Assembly (NCBI RefSeq): GCF_932526225.1
Contig: NC_064041.1
Location: 11,328,813 to 11,392,812 of the forward strand
Length of the DNA stretch: 64,000 bases
DNA from: Nematostella vectensis
Taxonomy: Eukaryota; Cnidaria; Anthozoa; Actiniaria; Edwardsiidae
Reading direction: 5' to 3'
A program made the position numbers and the translations under genes. Below are positions 1 through 12,504 of the stretch, one piece after another; the stretch's first letter is position 1; the number at the start of each line of letters is the position of its first letter. A model generated the notes under the pieces. That model saw only the letters and a program-made list of their open reading frames with translations. It was not told the DNA's origin and did not search any database.

Positions 1-576
1 CACATAATTGTTTCGGAGTCCCACCTTATGTTCACAGTCTTAGTAAAATACTACGAAAAGCAACATCTCTCCTTTTTTCAATAAATTGTGAAGTACTTTT
101 GTGTAGAAGTATTGATAAACAAACCCGCGCACAACATTATTAATAATCTATTGTACTGATTACGTTTTTACAAAATTTAAGACTGAGGCATCTGTTCAAG
201 AACTTATAGCGTTCTGTTCTTACACATATTTATGGTCCCTCTTTTTACTCAAACTCCTATTTATTTTTTATTTCGTGTGTGGGAGGGCGAGAAGAGATCG
301 CCGATGCAGCATCGCCGATGTCTAAACGGGATTAATAGCAGGCACGTTCCCAGGATTGGCCAAGAGGGGTTGCGTAGTCATAGGCATTGTATAGAACAGC
401 GTATTATTTGAAGTTTCCTTCATAAGAAATGACCCACTTTTTGGCCGCCAGGGAGTGGGGGGGGGGGGGGGGCACGCACCCCTCTGTGTACGCGCACGAA
501 TGGCAGCTTCGGTTCACGCGATCATAAATTCAACAATGAAGCCGGTTTTGCGTTTCTTCTTTTTTTTTCCTTTTTC
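1..576. other. Gene-free AT-rich flank
   Basis: I see no coding exon, RNA gene or clear repeat structure here apart from a G homopolymer near 458-471. The short reading frames have no recognisable composition. It is probably intergenic or a large intron of a gene lying outside the window. Confidence 0.4.
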
Positions 577-795
577 AATCGTGAAGGATTTTCAAAATCG
601 TGAAGGATTTTCAAAATCGTGGAGGACTTTCAACGTGAACGATTTCAAAAATCGTGAAGGATTTTCAAAATCGTGAAGGATTTCCAAAATCGTGAAGGAT
701 TTTTAAAATCGTGAACGATTTCGAAATCGTGAAGGATTTTTAAAATCGTGAACGATTTCGAAATCGTGAAGGATTTTTGGAATCGTTCACGATGG
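577..795. repeat. Minisatellite, about 18-21-bp AATCGTGAAGGATTTT units
   Basis: About ten imperfect units built on AATCGTGAAGGATTTT or AATCGTGAACGATTTC follow each other head to tail. Units alternate between two variants in the second half, and some contain a small internal palindrome (AATCGTTCACGATT type). Reading frames on both strands across it are by-products of the repeat. Confidence 0.85.
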
Positions 796-1090
796 CCCAG
801 GACGGTGAACTGATCAAAAACATGTTTGCTGAACAAAGAAAAATACGGAAAAGGCACAAAAAAAAAACTTTAAAACAGGGATGAACTAACTTACCGGTGA
901 TGAAATAATCGCAGGAAACATCTGTTTTGATGTCTGGTTGTTAGGTTGGATCCCCCCGACTAACCACCCATTCCTTACATTTTTCTCAAGGATTCTAAAA
1001 TCCTTTGTCATCATGTGGGCATACACTTGGGTAATACGGGTAGTGCAGCTGTAACCACAGTGCAAAAAACGCCACATTTTTTTGTTTTTG

Positions 1091-1893
1091 ATAAGTTTGT
1101 TATCAAACTTTGGCACGTTTGCATTAGCGCCGAGAAATGTTTTTGAACTTTTAACGTGGCCATCGGGTGGTTATGCTAATGAGCGTGACATCAGGTGCAA
1201 ACCAAGAATAAGCGCACCAAAACATTACCAAATAAGGCAAATATCTATTTAATATCCGGGACTTTCTCGTTCATCTTTATTTTCGTTTTACGACCTTCAC
1301 CTCTTATTAATTCACATCACGTGCTTTCTCATCCAATAAGACTGCTCATTGTTTTAAAAGAGTGCAACCGGGCATTTGATCGGAGTTCGCATCGTGCTGC
1401 GACAGTCGAGGCTTTCGTCTTTCTCAATCTTACAGTTCCTTCAGCAAGTAAGTTTTATTAATACAGTACCCATAATCTAATATTTTAGGTATCTATTCGT
1501 TTTTAGTATAAATCCATTCACATACTATCACGAATCTCTCAATTTGATTGGCTCCCGTACTCACTATCTATTGAGAAATAGATGGTGTGTAGCGAAAAAG
1601 CGGTTATTTATAACTAAGAATTATTGAAATCGTCATTTATTTGAGGGAAGTATGTGAGTGGATTTATACTTAAACAATTAGACTACTTTTTCTCGTTTTT
1701 TATGAGTCAAATAGTTTGTTATCAAACTTTCGCGAGTTTGCACCAGCGCCGCGAAATGTGTTTGGACCTCCAACATGGCCGCCGGGTGGTTATGCTAATG
1801 AGCGTGATGTCAGGTGCAAATCAACAATAGGCGCACCAAAACATTACCAAATTAGGCAAATATCTACCTATTTTTCACATCCGGGACTTTCTT
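1091..1893. repeat. Duplicated 185-bp block flanking a small inverted-repeat element
   Basis: Two direct copies of a block lie at about 1091-1275 and 1709-1893; both contain GGGTGGTTATGCTAATGAGC and GCACCAAAACATTACCAAAT with scattered differences. Between them, 1503-1672 has inverted ends (AGTATAAATCCATTCACATAC at the left in reverse complement to GTATGTGAGTGGATTTATAC at the right), which looks like a MITE of about 170 bp. The right end motif recurs once more at about 1927-1949 after the second block copy, so a segment including the block and an element end appears to have been duplicated. Confidence 0.65.
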
Positions 1894-1949
1894 GGGAATC
1901 ATTGAAATCGTCATTTATTTAGGGGAAGTATGTGAGTGGATTTATACTA

Positions 1950-3350
1950 AAAACAATTAGACTACTCGTTCTCGTTTTCCACGCTTGTCTGAATTTAAGC
2001 CTTTAAGCTTGAATATTTCTGGGGAAAAATCGGAGGGGTATAAAATAAGTATTCCAACATGAATGGACCCAAAAAATAGTAAGATATATGTATTTTGAAG
2101 CAGTTTTATTTTAGACACTTTGTGACCTAATTGATATCCACAAAGCACATGCTAAATAAACAATGCGCTGAGTGGGCCCCCTGTGGTGCCACATGCAAAC
2201 TTATTTGCATTTCCATTGTATTTATTGCGCCGTTCTATAGAAATCAAGGTCCGAAGTCCCTGTGTTATTATAGTTGCTCTGTTCAAAAATAAAATCATAA
2301 TACAAAAAGGGATGTTTTATGCCTTTTCAGTATCCCCACAGGACGTTTATTGTCGGATTTGGATACATACCCGAGTGATCTAGTTTTGCTTTATAGTTTT
2401 GTCTGCAAATAGCACGTCTATTGAGAACCGAAAGTGGAACTTCGGTCGTTGTGGGGGGGGGGGGGGGGGGTTGCGTTCGCACCCCCTGCCGATAAATTGA
2501 AAGCAATAGACATTGGAGAATCAGTTTTGGGTGAAAATTTGGTCAAGATTGACCTCGGATTTGAATTACGCGCCGACTTCTGCGAGCCATTCTCGAATCG
2601 TCGTTCTCTCCGCATATAATGTCGGACTGATTGGCTGTTGATCACGGATCGTATGATGGGTGAAACAGGGTTAATTTTGCAATTGTGCATGATATTTCTT
2701 CGAGATTGCCAGTCTCTATTCGACCCGAAAGATTACTTGGTAGAAATGTTTTACTTTGCGTAAATCTATACTCTGTTGAGTATGTGGGTGAAGGGGGGAG
2801 GGAAGAAAGGAGAGCCTGCCGGGAGACCATTGTTCTAGCCGCGCCGCCCCTAAGCGTGTGTCCCCCAGTCTCCCTCCCCCTCCCTTGAGCCGCTACGCAG
2901 GCTAGCTCGGAGACTAAGTGACAACTTAATGTGTCGCTGGTCTGGGCATGCGTATAAGGGAGTTTTGAAACTGAGCAACTATAGAATTCAGGGCCAATTG
3001 AACCTTTGAATCTTTTGCATTGAATTTAGTCTTTATAGCAACACAGTTTTCAAGCTAGAAGGATATTTTAGCATTTATTCCCCTTTCCGGGCAGACACAA
3101 CCGAGCACTGGAGGGTCACAAGTTTATTAGCAACACCGGAAAAACCGCCTCGTAACTCCCGAGGAGTTTTGAAACAACTTCATAATTCCAAAATAATGCC
3201 AAACTAACGCGTCCAAACATTGTACATCATAATACCAAAATCAGAACATCATAAGCCAATTTTGGCACTATTAACGCTCCATAGTAGATATAGGTGGCGG
3301 TATTGTATCAACTAATTTTAGCGTCAAGTTTCTTTGTTCCAACAACTGTC
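1950..3350. other. Intergenic stretch without recognisable gene
   Basis: No conserved protein segment is visible. The stretch holds a G homopolymer near 2453-2470 and a GC-richer patch at about 2790-2900. Overlapping short frames on both strands at 2418-2690 show no domain. Confidence 0.35.
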
Positions 3351-4210
3351 TAGCTGTTAAAAATTAAATCGTTCAAATTGGTGATAAAAGCATGAAACTT
3401 TCACAGATTACTAATGGACCAAAGGGTAATAAAATGTGATATAGTGCTAAGCCAATGTGAGCCATTGACTTTAAAACAGAGAATTGCGCATGCCTAAAAT
3501 CGATCAACATGGAAAGGAGGCCATGCATAGAAATCCCGTTATATTGTATTTATTTACATGTTTTGTGTAAATGATACATCAGAATGATGAAACGAGTGAT
3601 TTTGATCAATTTGAACTTACTACAGAGATACAGGGGGGGCATGCTAAAGTTTTTTTCCTGATTTCATGGGAACCCTGTGGTTTATTTCTTAATAGACTGA
3701 GGTTGAACATAACAAATATCATTATAGTGATTCTGCGTAATTTAAACTTACCACAGACATCAAGGGGGTGTTATCGGTTTTGTTGATTTTATTGGAACCC
3801 TGTGGTTCAAGTTTAAAGTCCTCTTTTGCGAGGGTGCACTTTAAAACACCATAATTTCTTAAGTAAGAATAAAGTCTTTCCAAAGTTTGGGAGTTATTAT
3901 TGTTATTATTATTATTGTTATTCAGCTCGCGAGCAACGAGGACTATCACATAGGAGTCACATAATCCAATATGCTAAAATGCGTATGTACATCTCCGTGT
4001 TTATTGGGATTTAACACCCGAACAGCTATCGATCAATACATAACTCAGCCCATCTTTCGCTATGATACATTTTCACTTATAACCCCCCTCCCCCATATTA
4101 GAATCCGCAGCTCACATCACAGTACCACAGCCCAGCGCACTCTTCATCACTTTTGTCTGCATGCCTCTTGCACCCGCACTCAATAGTTATCTTTGCTTGT
4201 GTGAGCGCCG

Positions 4211-4628
4211 AACTAATAATGTAATGTTTTGCATTTGTATAGTGCTCTTTAACATACGAAATGATCAAATGCGCTTCACATGCGACTAACTTTACTTGTC
4301 AGTGTGTAGATACAGACTGCTCCACGCAGTTTACAATCATGAGTGTCGGTTAGTATGTAAGCATTGTCACTGAAGATGGTACCACGGGCCAGCGTCCCCA
4401 GCGGTTCTTTTACGTCCCCCAATACAGGTTAATGATGTGCGGTGAGAGGCAGGGCCTAGGCTTAACGTCCTTATCCGAGAAGACGAGGGGTTCACAGTCC
4501 CCATTGTGGAGAGCCAGGTCTATTACACCTCTGAAAAAAAATCCCAATATGATCTGACCAGAGTTCGAACCCCGGCCCTCTTGCTTGAGAAGCGAAGCCC
4601 GTACCACTGAGCTATCGCGCCACTCTCC
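4211..4628 (-). mobile_element. tRNA-derived SINE
   Basis: On the minus strand the head carries a tRNA-like internal promoter: A box TAGCTCAGTGG (plus 4603-4613) and B box GGTTCGAACTC (plus 4561-4571), 31 bases apart. The body runs to a tail with the AGAGCACTATACAAATGCAAA-type sequence common to SINE 3' ends, and finishes in a short CATTACATTATTAG stretch. The head does not fold into a sound tRNA acceptor stem, so it is a SINE and not a functional tRNA gene. It is nested within the 3.35-6.6 kb element. Confidence 0.8.
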
Positions 4629-5380
4629 AGTCGACTTGGATACGAACAAGCATTTGCCCCCACACAAAGCCTCCTTGAAGCAAGGTTCTTCTGGACAAGG
4701 GCTGCTCTTGTAGGAGAAATATTCTCGAGGTCTATTTATCTTTTCAAGAAGAGCTCCTGTCTTTCCTCATTGTCTTGCGTTATGCGCTGCTTGTTTGGTC
4801 ATAGAGGAGGGCCACAAATCTCTCTCAGCTATGGTTTCCTCAGAAATATCTTCTTGTGACGACATCATACAATGAAGAGCTGGTGTAAGTTCTAGGGGTA
4901 GCGATGGTTTAATCTGAGATTAGCCGAGGCGCCGGGACCCGGGTTTCAGGATCCGAGGCCGAGACTTTTGTCAAATTTCGGAATCCGAGCCTATTTAGAG
5001 CGAAAAGGCTCAAGACTCGAAAAATGAGGGGAAACCCGTGGCATGGTAACAACATAAACAGATCGCATTTAACATAATCAAAAACTCCGAGATCGCTTTA
5101 GAAAAAAACGAGACTCTGAGGCCGGGGTAGAAAAAAAAAACGAGAACCCATTGAAAAATGCTGAGATTCCAGCACTTTGCGGAATTTTTGCAAGACTTTT
5201 TAGTGTGTATTGCCATAAGGTATCCACTTGTCTTGGAAGGGGTTACCTCTCTCCAAAGCCTGAAAAACATGATACTGTGTTGGTAACATCTTTGAAGAAC
5301 GTTGATTGCACGGCTGGCTTCTGCTCATGACTGTGATCGTCTTCTTGCTGCTTCGTCAGCACTTCAAACTCATTTATCAA

Positions 5381-6165
5381 TCAGGACGTCTCAGGACCAG
5401 CTACAATCCATCTTTTGAATGGTTTTTCGGTAAGTCCAACTGCTCCACCCTCTCCCTTGATCATAGCATTGACCTGCTCATGGGCATGATCCAATTCAAT
5501 AGAGGAGAAGATCCTGGTGGTTTTTGTGGACCACAAACCTGCAAACGTACCGTTGTTGAAGTGCATGAGCACATCTGGTGCTGTTTCAGGGAGAGCAAGT
5601 ATGTCACGAAAATGGACATATAGCCGGCATGCATAATTGGTGTGATCCATGGCGAACATCCATGGAGAGGAGAGCGTGAAGCGTGACGGTAGACAGCCCG
5701 AAGGCGGCTTCTCGGAGCAATCTCACAAGACTCAGACAGATCATCTCGAGATTCAGACTCCTTTAGTCGCTACACCAGCGTTAGACGTGATGTCGGTCCA
5801 GCCATCACTTACCAGCCACTTGCCGTGCATTATGAAGAAGGGCATCTCTATATCCAAGCCCCCAAACATGACTATAATATCGCCCTCTGGGGAATTCCAT
5901 TGAATCTTCTGGGTCAGGGCGAAGAGTGGCTGATAAAAGGCAGCACTAGGGGTCTGCTCTCCATTGACTTTCTTTACTGCTGCTCGTATCGCGCATAGTA
6001 TGGGATATCATCGCATAATGCATTATCAACAACCATCGGTAGAAGGGCTATGATCGAAGGTATGTGGCTGGTGAGTGCAGCTTGTGAAGGTTCTATACGC
6101 TGCCCAGGACACAATGCTTTCGGGTCAAGCTTTTTTTTAGCAACAAGCTCTTTAGTGTTTCCCAC
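5381..6165 (-). pseudogene. Broken transposon-associated gene, family of uncertain name
   Basis: Three minus-strand segments in different frames resemble one uncharacterised protein family that I associate with repetitive genes in cnidarian and fish genomes. Segments: about 5780-5960 (contains IQWNSPEGDIIVMFGG and EMPFFIMHGKW), about 5670-5745, and 5381-5659 (contains AMDHTNYACRLYVHF, then DHAHEQVNAMIKGEGGAVGL). Frame changes and stops separate them, so the gene is dead. It lies between the long inverted arms of the surrounding element and was probably its cargo or its own gene. The family resemblance is from memory; the biochemical role is unknown to me. Confidence 0.6.
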
Positions 6166-6605
6166 CCAGTCGTTCTGATGCTAGATGGCACATCAAGATC
6201 GATGGCGCTGATAATGGTACATGAACTTCGGGAGCATGTACCATACACGTGCCACTGCAGTAGTGGAAGCTGTCAACAGTAAAGGGCTATCACTGGCCAC
6301 GTGGCGGATTCTAGCATAGGGGGGTTATAAGTGAAGATGTATCATAGGGAAAGATGGGCTGAGTTATTTGTGATAGATAGCTGTTCGGGTGTTAAATCCC
6401 AATAAGCACGGAGACGTACATGCGCATTTAAACATATTGAATTATGTGAGCCTACATATTGAATTACTCAGAATCACTTAACTGATTAATCTGTTGCTTG
6501 GCACTATATCACATTTTATTACCTTTTGGTCCATTAGTATTCTGTGAAAGCTTCATGCTTTTATTACCAATTTGAACAATTCGGTAATGCCTGTTCACTT
6601 TAAGT

Positions 6606-7358
6606 TTATATTGTTAATAAAATATGGCTAACTTTGGGTGTTAAAATAAATTTACCCCTAAGTGATAGGACATTGAGGGCAGTGAACCAAAAATGTTTAA
6701 GAAATATGTAACAATTTTCAAACACATTCTCATTTTTCCTGAATTTTATTTCTGTGCTATCTCTACTGCGGGGATAGTATTTGTAAGATTTTTACCATGC
6801 AAAAGATAGGACAATCAACCCCATCTACTTAAATGGAGCACACCTCAAGTCCAGCCCCACCTCTAGAGATGATGCTTGTTACCTTTCTTGCCCCAATCAG
6901 TGTTGTGATATGGCATATACAATAAAAAACAAACTGGGATGTTTTTTGTTGTCGTAATATTGTTGCCAACAATGCATTTAGCAACCGTCAAAAAAAAATT
7001 GTCTCGTCCCCGCGAGCGCAAAACATCCCGTTTACGCGTGGCTGCGTAGTTTTGGTAAGGGTAAAAAATGTCCCTTCTAGTTTTTCTCTGCCCGGAGATA
7101 TGTGTGTTCATGTTTTTTGCTTTGATTTTGATGCTAAGGGCACGTTTTTTGCCCTAGTCTACGTGTTCGACCACAGCAAAAATCTTTTCGAGATGAGTGC
7201 AGACTAATTTCAACGCTCCCCCCCAAGGAAGGGACCTCTCTTTGACACTCAATTGTTGGTGATTATTGTGGCATTTTATCAAGTATTATATAAACATTGC
7301 CTTGTCCTTCCATTTTTTTTAAACATTAAACTTTCAAATTCTTTTTTATCTTATAGTC
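6606..7358. other. Region upstream of cofilin coding exon
   Basis: No coding exon is seen. A likely 3' splice acceptor (CTTTTTTATCTTATAG, ending at 7356) lies directly before the cofilin start codon, so at least one 5' UTR exon may lie in or before this stretch. Confidence 0.4.
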
Positions 7359-10300
7359 ATGTCGATGTCAGGGGTAAAGGTGGCACAGGAGTGTATAGAG
7401 CTCTTCAATTATATGAAGCTTAAATCAACTAAAGTTGATGGACCCAATTACAAATATGCCATATTCAAGCCTTCAGATGATAAAACTGAAGTGGTGGTGG
7501 AGGAAAAAGTTGAATCAAAATGCGAAACAAACACTCGCGAAGAAGATGCGGAAGTATTTGAAGAGTTAAAGGGAAGACTTTCCAAGAAAGAGCCCAGATA
7601 TATTGTGTATGACATGAGATTTCATGGCAGCAGATCTCTCATACATTCTTTGATCATCATTTCGTGGTGAGTTGAAATTTATGTACAGTGATGTAATTTC
7701 CTTTAAAAAACGCTGGACTGGACTAGGTGACTGCTTGTTTGGTTACTCGCATTTTGAGAGGTCACACCAAGTACCAGCCATAATTCATATCCAACATGCT
7801 TTTCCGACCAGCGATGTAGCCAACCAGCTTTCAAAGCCCAAAGTAATTACCCGGTTCACGTGTTCTGTCATGCTGAAAAACCTGTTTTACCGGTAAAAAA
7901 ACAGTTTTCACAGCCCAAAGTATTTTTCTGGGGCTTACCTGTATTAGCAATAGCATCAGCATCAGCAATAGCATTAGCATTAGCATTATTAGTATTAGTA
8001 TATTGGTATTAGTATATTAGTATTAGCATTAGTATTAGTAATAGTATTAGCATTAGCAATAGCATTAGCATTATAATTATTAGCATAAGCATTAGCATTA
8101 TAATTATTAGCATTAGCATTATAATTATTAGCATTAGCATTATAATTATTAGCATTGGCATTAGCATAGGCATTAGCATTATAATTATAAGCATTAGCAT
8201 TAGCATTAGCAATATAATTATTAGCATTAGCATTATAATTATGAGCATTAGCGTTAGCATTATTAGCGTTAGCGTTAGCATTATTAGCGTTAGCATTATA
8301 ATTATTAGCATTATCATTAGCATTAGCATTATAATTATTAGCATAAGCATAAGCATTATAATTATTAGCATTAGCATTATAATTATTAGCGTTAGCATTA
8401 TAATTATTAGCGTTAGCATTAGCATTATAATTATTAGCGTTAGCATTAGCATTATAATTATTAGCGTTAGCATTAGCATTATAATTATTAGCATTAGCAT
8501 TATAATTATTAGCATTAGCATAAGCATTATAATTATTAGCATTAGCATAAGCATTATAATTATTAGCATTAGCATTATAATTATTAGCATTTGCATTATA
8601 ATTATTAGCATTAGCATTAGTATTAGCATTAGCATTATAATTATTAGCATTATAATTATTAGCATTAGCATTATAATTATTAGCATTAGCATTAAAATTA
8701 TTAGCATTATAATTATTAGCATTAGCATTATAATTATTAGCATTAGCATTATTAGCATTAGCATTAGCATTATTAGCATTAGCATTAGCATTATTAGCAT
8801 TATAATTATTAGCATTAGCATTATAATTTTTAGCATTAGCATTATAATTATTAGCATTAGCATTCGCATTATAATTATTAGCATTAGCATTAGCATTATA
8901 ATTATTAGCATTAGCATTAAAATTATTAGCATTATAATTATTAGCATATTATTAGCATTGGCATTATAATTATTAGCATTGGCATTATAATTTTTAGCAT
9001 TGGCATTGGCATTAGCATTATAATTATTAGCATTAGCATTATAATTATTAGCATTAGCATTAGTAATAGTAATAGCATTAGCATTATAATTATTAGCATT
9101 AGCATTAGTAATAGTAATAGTAATAGCATTAGCATTATAATTATAAGCGTTAGCATTAGCATTATAATTATTAGCATAAGCATTATAATTATTAGCATAA
9201 GCATTATAATTATTAGCATTATAATTATTAGCATTACCATTAGTAATAGTATTAGCATTAGCATTAGTATTAGCATTATAATTATTAGCATTAGCATTAG
9301 CATTATAATTATTAGCATTAGCATTAAAATTATTAGCATTATAATTATTAGCATATTATTAGCATTGGCATTATAATTATTAGCATTGGCATTGGCATTA
9401 GCATTATAATTATTAGCATTAGCATTATAATTATTAGCATTAGCATTAGTAATAGTAATAGCATTAGCATTATAATTATTAGCATTAGCATTAGTAATAG
9501 TAATAGCATTATAATTATAAGCGTTAGCATTAGCATTATAATTATTAGCATTAGCATTATAATTATTAGCATTAGCATTATAATTATTAGCATTAGCATT
9601 ATTAGCATTAGCATTATCATTATTAGCATTATCATTATTAGCATTAGCATTAGCATTATTAGCATTAGCATTATTAACATTAGCATTATTAGCATTAGCA
9701 TTATTAGCATTAGCATTAGCATTATTAGCATTAGCATTATTAGCATTAGCATTATTAGCATTAGCATTGGCAGTGGCATGGGCATGGGCATGGGCATGGG
9801 CATGAGTATTAGTATTAGTATTACTATAATCAGTAGTGTCAGTGTATTATTATTATTATAATTTCGCTTCGCTAGCGATTTAGGCTTCCTGTATAACAAG
9901 CCGCAAACGCAAAGCGCAAAACTCCCGTATTTCTCCTCTCCCAAGATAGATATTAGATAGACGGACGGACAGACAGACAGATCAGTTTTATTGCAACTTT
10001 TGTAGAACTGACTTCTAAATTATAGTTGCAGTCAGCAGACAACAATACAATAATCACGATAATAAATAAAGTATAAAGTACAGAACTTCCACGTTACAAA
10101 ATGTCTATAGCATACTGGTCTGTGACAAAAGATGAAAATCAGGTCGTGTTATTTGGCTTAATGTTATATACCCTGTGGGATCTAAGGGTGTATTTGGTAT
10201 TACGCTGCGTAATTCGCTCCTTGACCAAGCAATGTAGGGGATTGTCTTGGTGTGTGGAGCTGATGACTTTGGTCCTTGACCAAGCAATGTAGGTGATTGT

Positions 10301-12147
10301 CTTGGTGTGTGGAGCTGATGACTTTGGTCCTTGACCAAGCAATGTAGGGGATTGTCTTGGTGTGTGGAGCTGATGACTTTGGTCCTTGACCAAGCAATGT
10401 AGGGGATTGTCTTGGTGTGTGGAGGTGATGACTTCGGTCCTTGACCAAGCAATGTAGGTGATTGTCTTGGTGTGTGGAGCTGATGACTTTGGTCCTTGAC
10501 CAAGCAATGTAGGGGATTGTCTTGGTGTGTGGAGCTGATGACTTTGGTCCTTGACCAAGCAATGTAGGGGATTGTCTTGATGTGTGAAGCTGATGACTTT
10601 GGTCCTTGACCAAGCAATGTAGGGGATTGTCTTGGTGTGTGGAGCTGATGACTTTGGTCCTTGACCAAGCAATGTAGGTGATTGTCTTGGTGTGTGGAGC
10701 TGATGACTTTGGTCCTTGACCAAGCAATGTAGGTGATTGTCTTGGTGTGTGGAGCTGATGACTTTGCTACAAGCGTCTGACCTTCTTTGTGCCATTGAGC
10801 CTACGTTAGCCGCAGCTAACAGGTTAGGGCACTATCATATGGTAGGCCTGGAAACAGCTAGGGCACTATCATATGGTAGGCCTGGGAACAGCTAGGGCAC
10901 CATCATATGGTAGGCCTGGAAATATAATGGACAGAGCACGCCTTTGTTCTTGCTCGGTAGCCTGAGAAAGGTAGGATGGAAGGCCGGCAATAACAAAGGA
11001 GCAGTATTCTAGTATAGGCCTTATTGGGGCACAATAGACAGGACGATGACTAGAGAGTTTACATTACAGCGTTTAAGTGTCCTCAAGGCATACGGTTGGA
11101 CTTCGTAATTAATTTGCTTTTAATAGCTTTCGAAGCTTTCAATTGATGATAAAACAACTAAACAAAGCGTATAACTTGATGAAGCGGATAATTAAACTAC
11201 GGTAGTCGGTCGCCTGCCTAGGACAAACAGCCAGCATGCCTTTGCTTAATAACTGTAAACAGGTAATGGCATTGTTTACAAATACAATAGAGCAAAATAA
11301 CCAAGGGCAGACAAACTAAGGAAATTCTTAAAATTGCAGGTAAATAATGAGTTTTTCATAGATCCCTGTGTTATTTGATGAGATGAGTGTATATAGGGAA
11401 ATGCAAAATCACTTTGAATAATCTTATTTCTCTGGCCCGCCTCACATCAGTCAGGCATAAATTCGTACTTATGGTTTGCATTTGAGTTTATTTTTCCACA
11501 GCAATGTCCAGTCTAGGACTATTATGTTTGCAAATCATATAATTAAAAATCAGATAAAATCGAGTGCTTCATGCTCCACCAAGCTAATGTTGTATTTTAC
11601 GTGTTTCATTCATAGTTACTGTAAATATAATGATACTGGAGTATTCGCTTTCCGGTTTAAGGGGGATGCTCAATATTTTAATAGAATGATACTAGTAGCA
11701 ATTTATTTTTGTTTTACAAACTTATTAACAGATAAAACAGAGAAACCATGAAACAAAGGCCGGTTAGTGCTCAGCCAAGACAGTGGCTGCAAATAAAAGG
11801 GAATCTTGTATAATTGCTAATGGGAATGTGTTAACTGCCCCTGTTGAAATTAACTCTTTGGTTATTAGGGCTGTTTGGGAATGGAATTGAATACTTCACT
11901 TCTCTGTGAGAACTTCTAGTTGTTAATTGTTATTGTTGAGAGCAAACAACTCTATTGCAAGCCGGTAGTGATCTTCTATCTCTTTCACAGGGGTCCTGAT
12001 GAAGCAAAGGTCGAAAAGAAAATGTTGCTTTCCTCTACGGTGGGAACCTTAAAAAAGAAGTTAGTCGGTTTTAAAAAATTCTTCCAATGTTCAGACATGG
12101 ACGAAATGAACTACAACACATTTGCAGATGCAGTAGAGGGGATTTAG
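7359..12147 (+). CDS. ADF/cofilin family actin-depolymerising protein
   Basis: Two coding exons, 7359-7666 and 11991-12147, give a 154-residue protein, the usual size for invertebrate ADF/cofilins. The splice (TG|GTGAGT ... TTTCACAG|G) restores a TGG codon, so the joined protein reads ISW-GPDEA across the family's conserved FWAPE-like position. The N-terminus MSMSGVKV and the RYIVYDMRF segment match the ADF-H fold; KKKLVGFKK near the C-terminus corresponds to the actin-binding long helix. Cofilins bind F- and G-actin in the cytoplasm, sever filaments and speed turnover. The start is the first ATG after a splice acceptor at 7356. The 4.3-kb intron is made almost wholly of tandem repeats. The sequence is somewhat divergent around RFHGSRSLIHSLII, so it may be a secondary paralog. 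Confidence 0.88.
7944..9860. repeat. 1.9-kb TTAGCA/ATAATTATTA satellite in cofilin intron
   Basis: Nearly uninterrupted runs of TTAGCA hexamers mixed with ATTATAATTATTAGCA blocks, with variants TTAGCG, TTGGCA, TTAGTA and GGGCAT near the end. Higher-order blocks recur: the sequence around 8940-9060 resembles that at 9350-9470 closely, which indicates segmental duplication within the array. Long frames on both strands are artefacts of a 6-bp unit with no stop codon. It sits inside the intron of cofilin. Confidence 0.95.
10219..10768. repeat. 55-bp minisatellite, ten copies
   Basis: Ten copies of a 55-bp unit beginning CCTTGACCAAGCAATGTAGG start at 10219, 10274, 10329 and so on to 10714. Copies differ by only one to three bases (for example GTAGGGGA versus GTAGGTGA), so the array is young or homogenised. 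Because 55 is not a multiple of three and the unit has no stop on the minus strand, all three minus frames stay open; these are not genes. Confidence 0.97.
10824..10925. repeat. Short tandem repeat, about 34-35 bp, three copies
   Basis: Three near-identical units containing AGGGCACTATCATATGGTAG follow one another directly after the 55-bp array. It lies in the same cofilin intron. Confidence 0.85.
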
Positions 12148-12504
12148 ATACGAATCACACTTTTTTTTTGTCAAATATTGGCATTCTGATTACATTCCAA
12201 CTCACACATGCAGTATCACCCGGATTTGTAACAACAATGAACCAGATATGTAACAACAACCGGATTTGTAACAAAAATCAACCGGATATGTAACAAACTA
12301 GTCAACCGGATTTGTAACAAAAATCACCCGGATTTGTAACAAGTTTAACAACCGGATTTGTAACAACCTACGGATTCCGTCAAATTGTTTGAATACAAAC
12401 TCCATTTTCAACACAGGTCAAACATCGTTGGTTCTAAAGTATGTCGGGGGGACTCGAACGATATGTCATCAAAATACCGTTCGATGCATATCTTTTAACA
12501 GATA

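Larger units (their letters stand above)
3355..6605. mobile_element. Element with long terminal inverted repeats (about 3.2 kb)
   Basis: The left part (3360-3465 and 3955-4111) is repeated in reverse complement on the right (6302-6440 and 6485-6600). Examples are the block around AAAATGTGATATAGTG (about 3432) matching its reverse complement near 6507, and the block around GAACAGCTATC (about 4019) matching its reverse complement near 6385. The left arm has about 490 extra bases at 3466-3954 that are absent from the right arm, probably a nested insertion. Between the arms lie a SINE and a broken gene on the minus strand. This is what an old, decayed DNA transposon with long inverted ends looks like; outer borders are approximate and no target duplication was established. 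Confidence 0.6.

Noticed and set aside
4555-4630. tRNA gene on the minus strand
   Set aside because: A and B boxes are present but the acceptor stem does not pair and SINE body and tail follow.
5306-5623. 105-codon plus-strand frame
   Set aside because: Overlaps the minus-strand transposon-associated gene, which has recognisable family motifs; the plus frame has none.
8009-9944. Long open frames on both strands (up to 312 codons) reading MLIIIMLM- or ISISIIII-like proteins
   Set aside because: They are translations of a hexamer satellite that lacks stops; no splice or start context and no real protein composition.
10105-10795. Three overlapping minus frames of 175-218 codons
   Set aside because: Products of the 55-bp minisatellite; the same peptide appears in each frame in turn.
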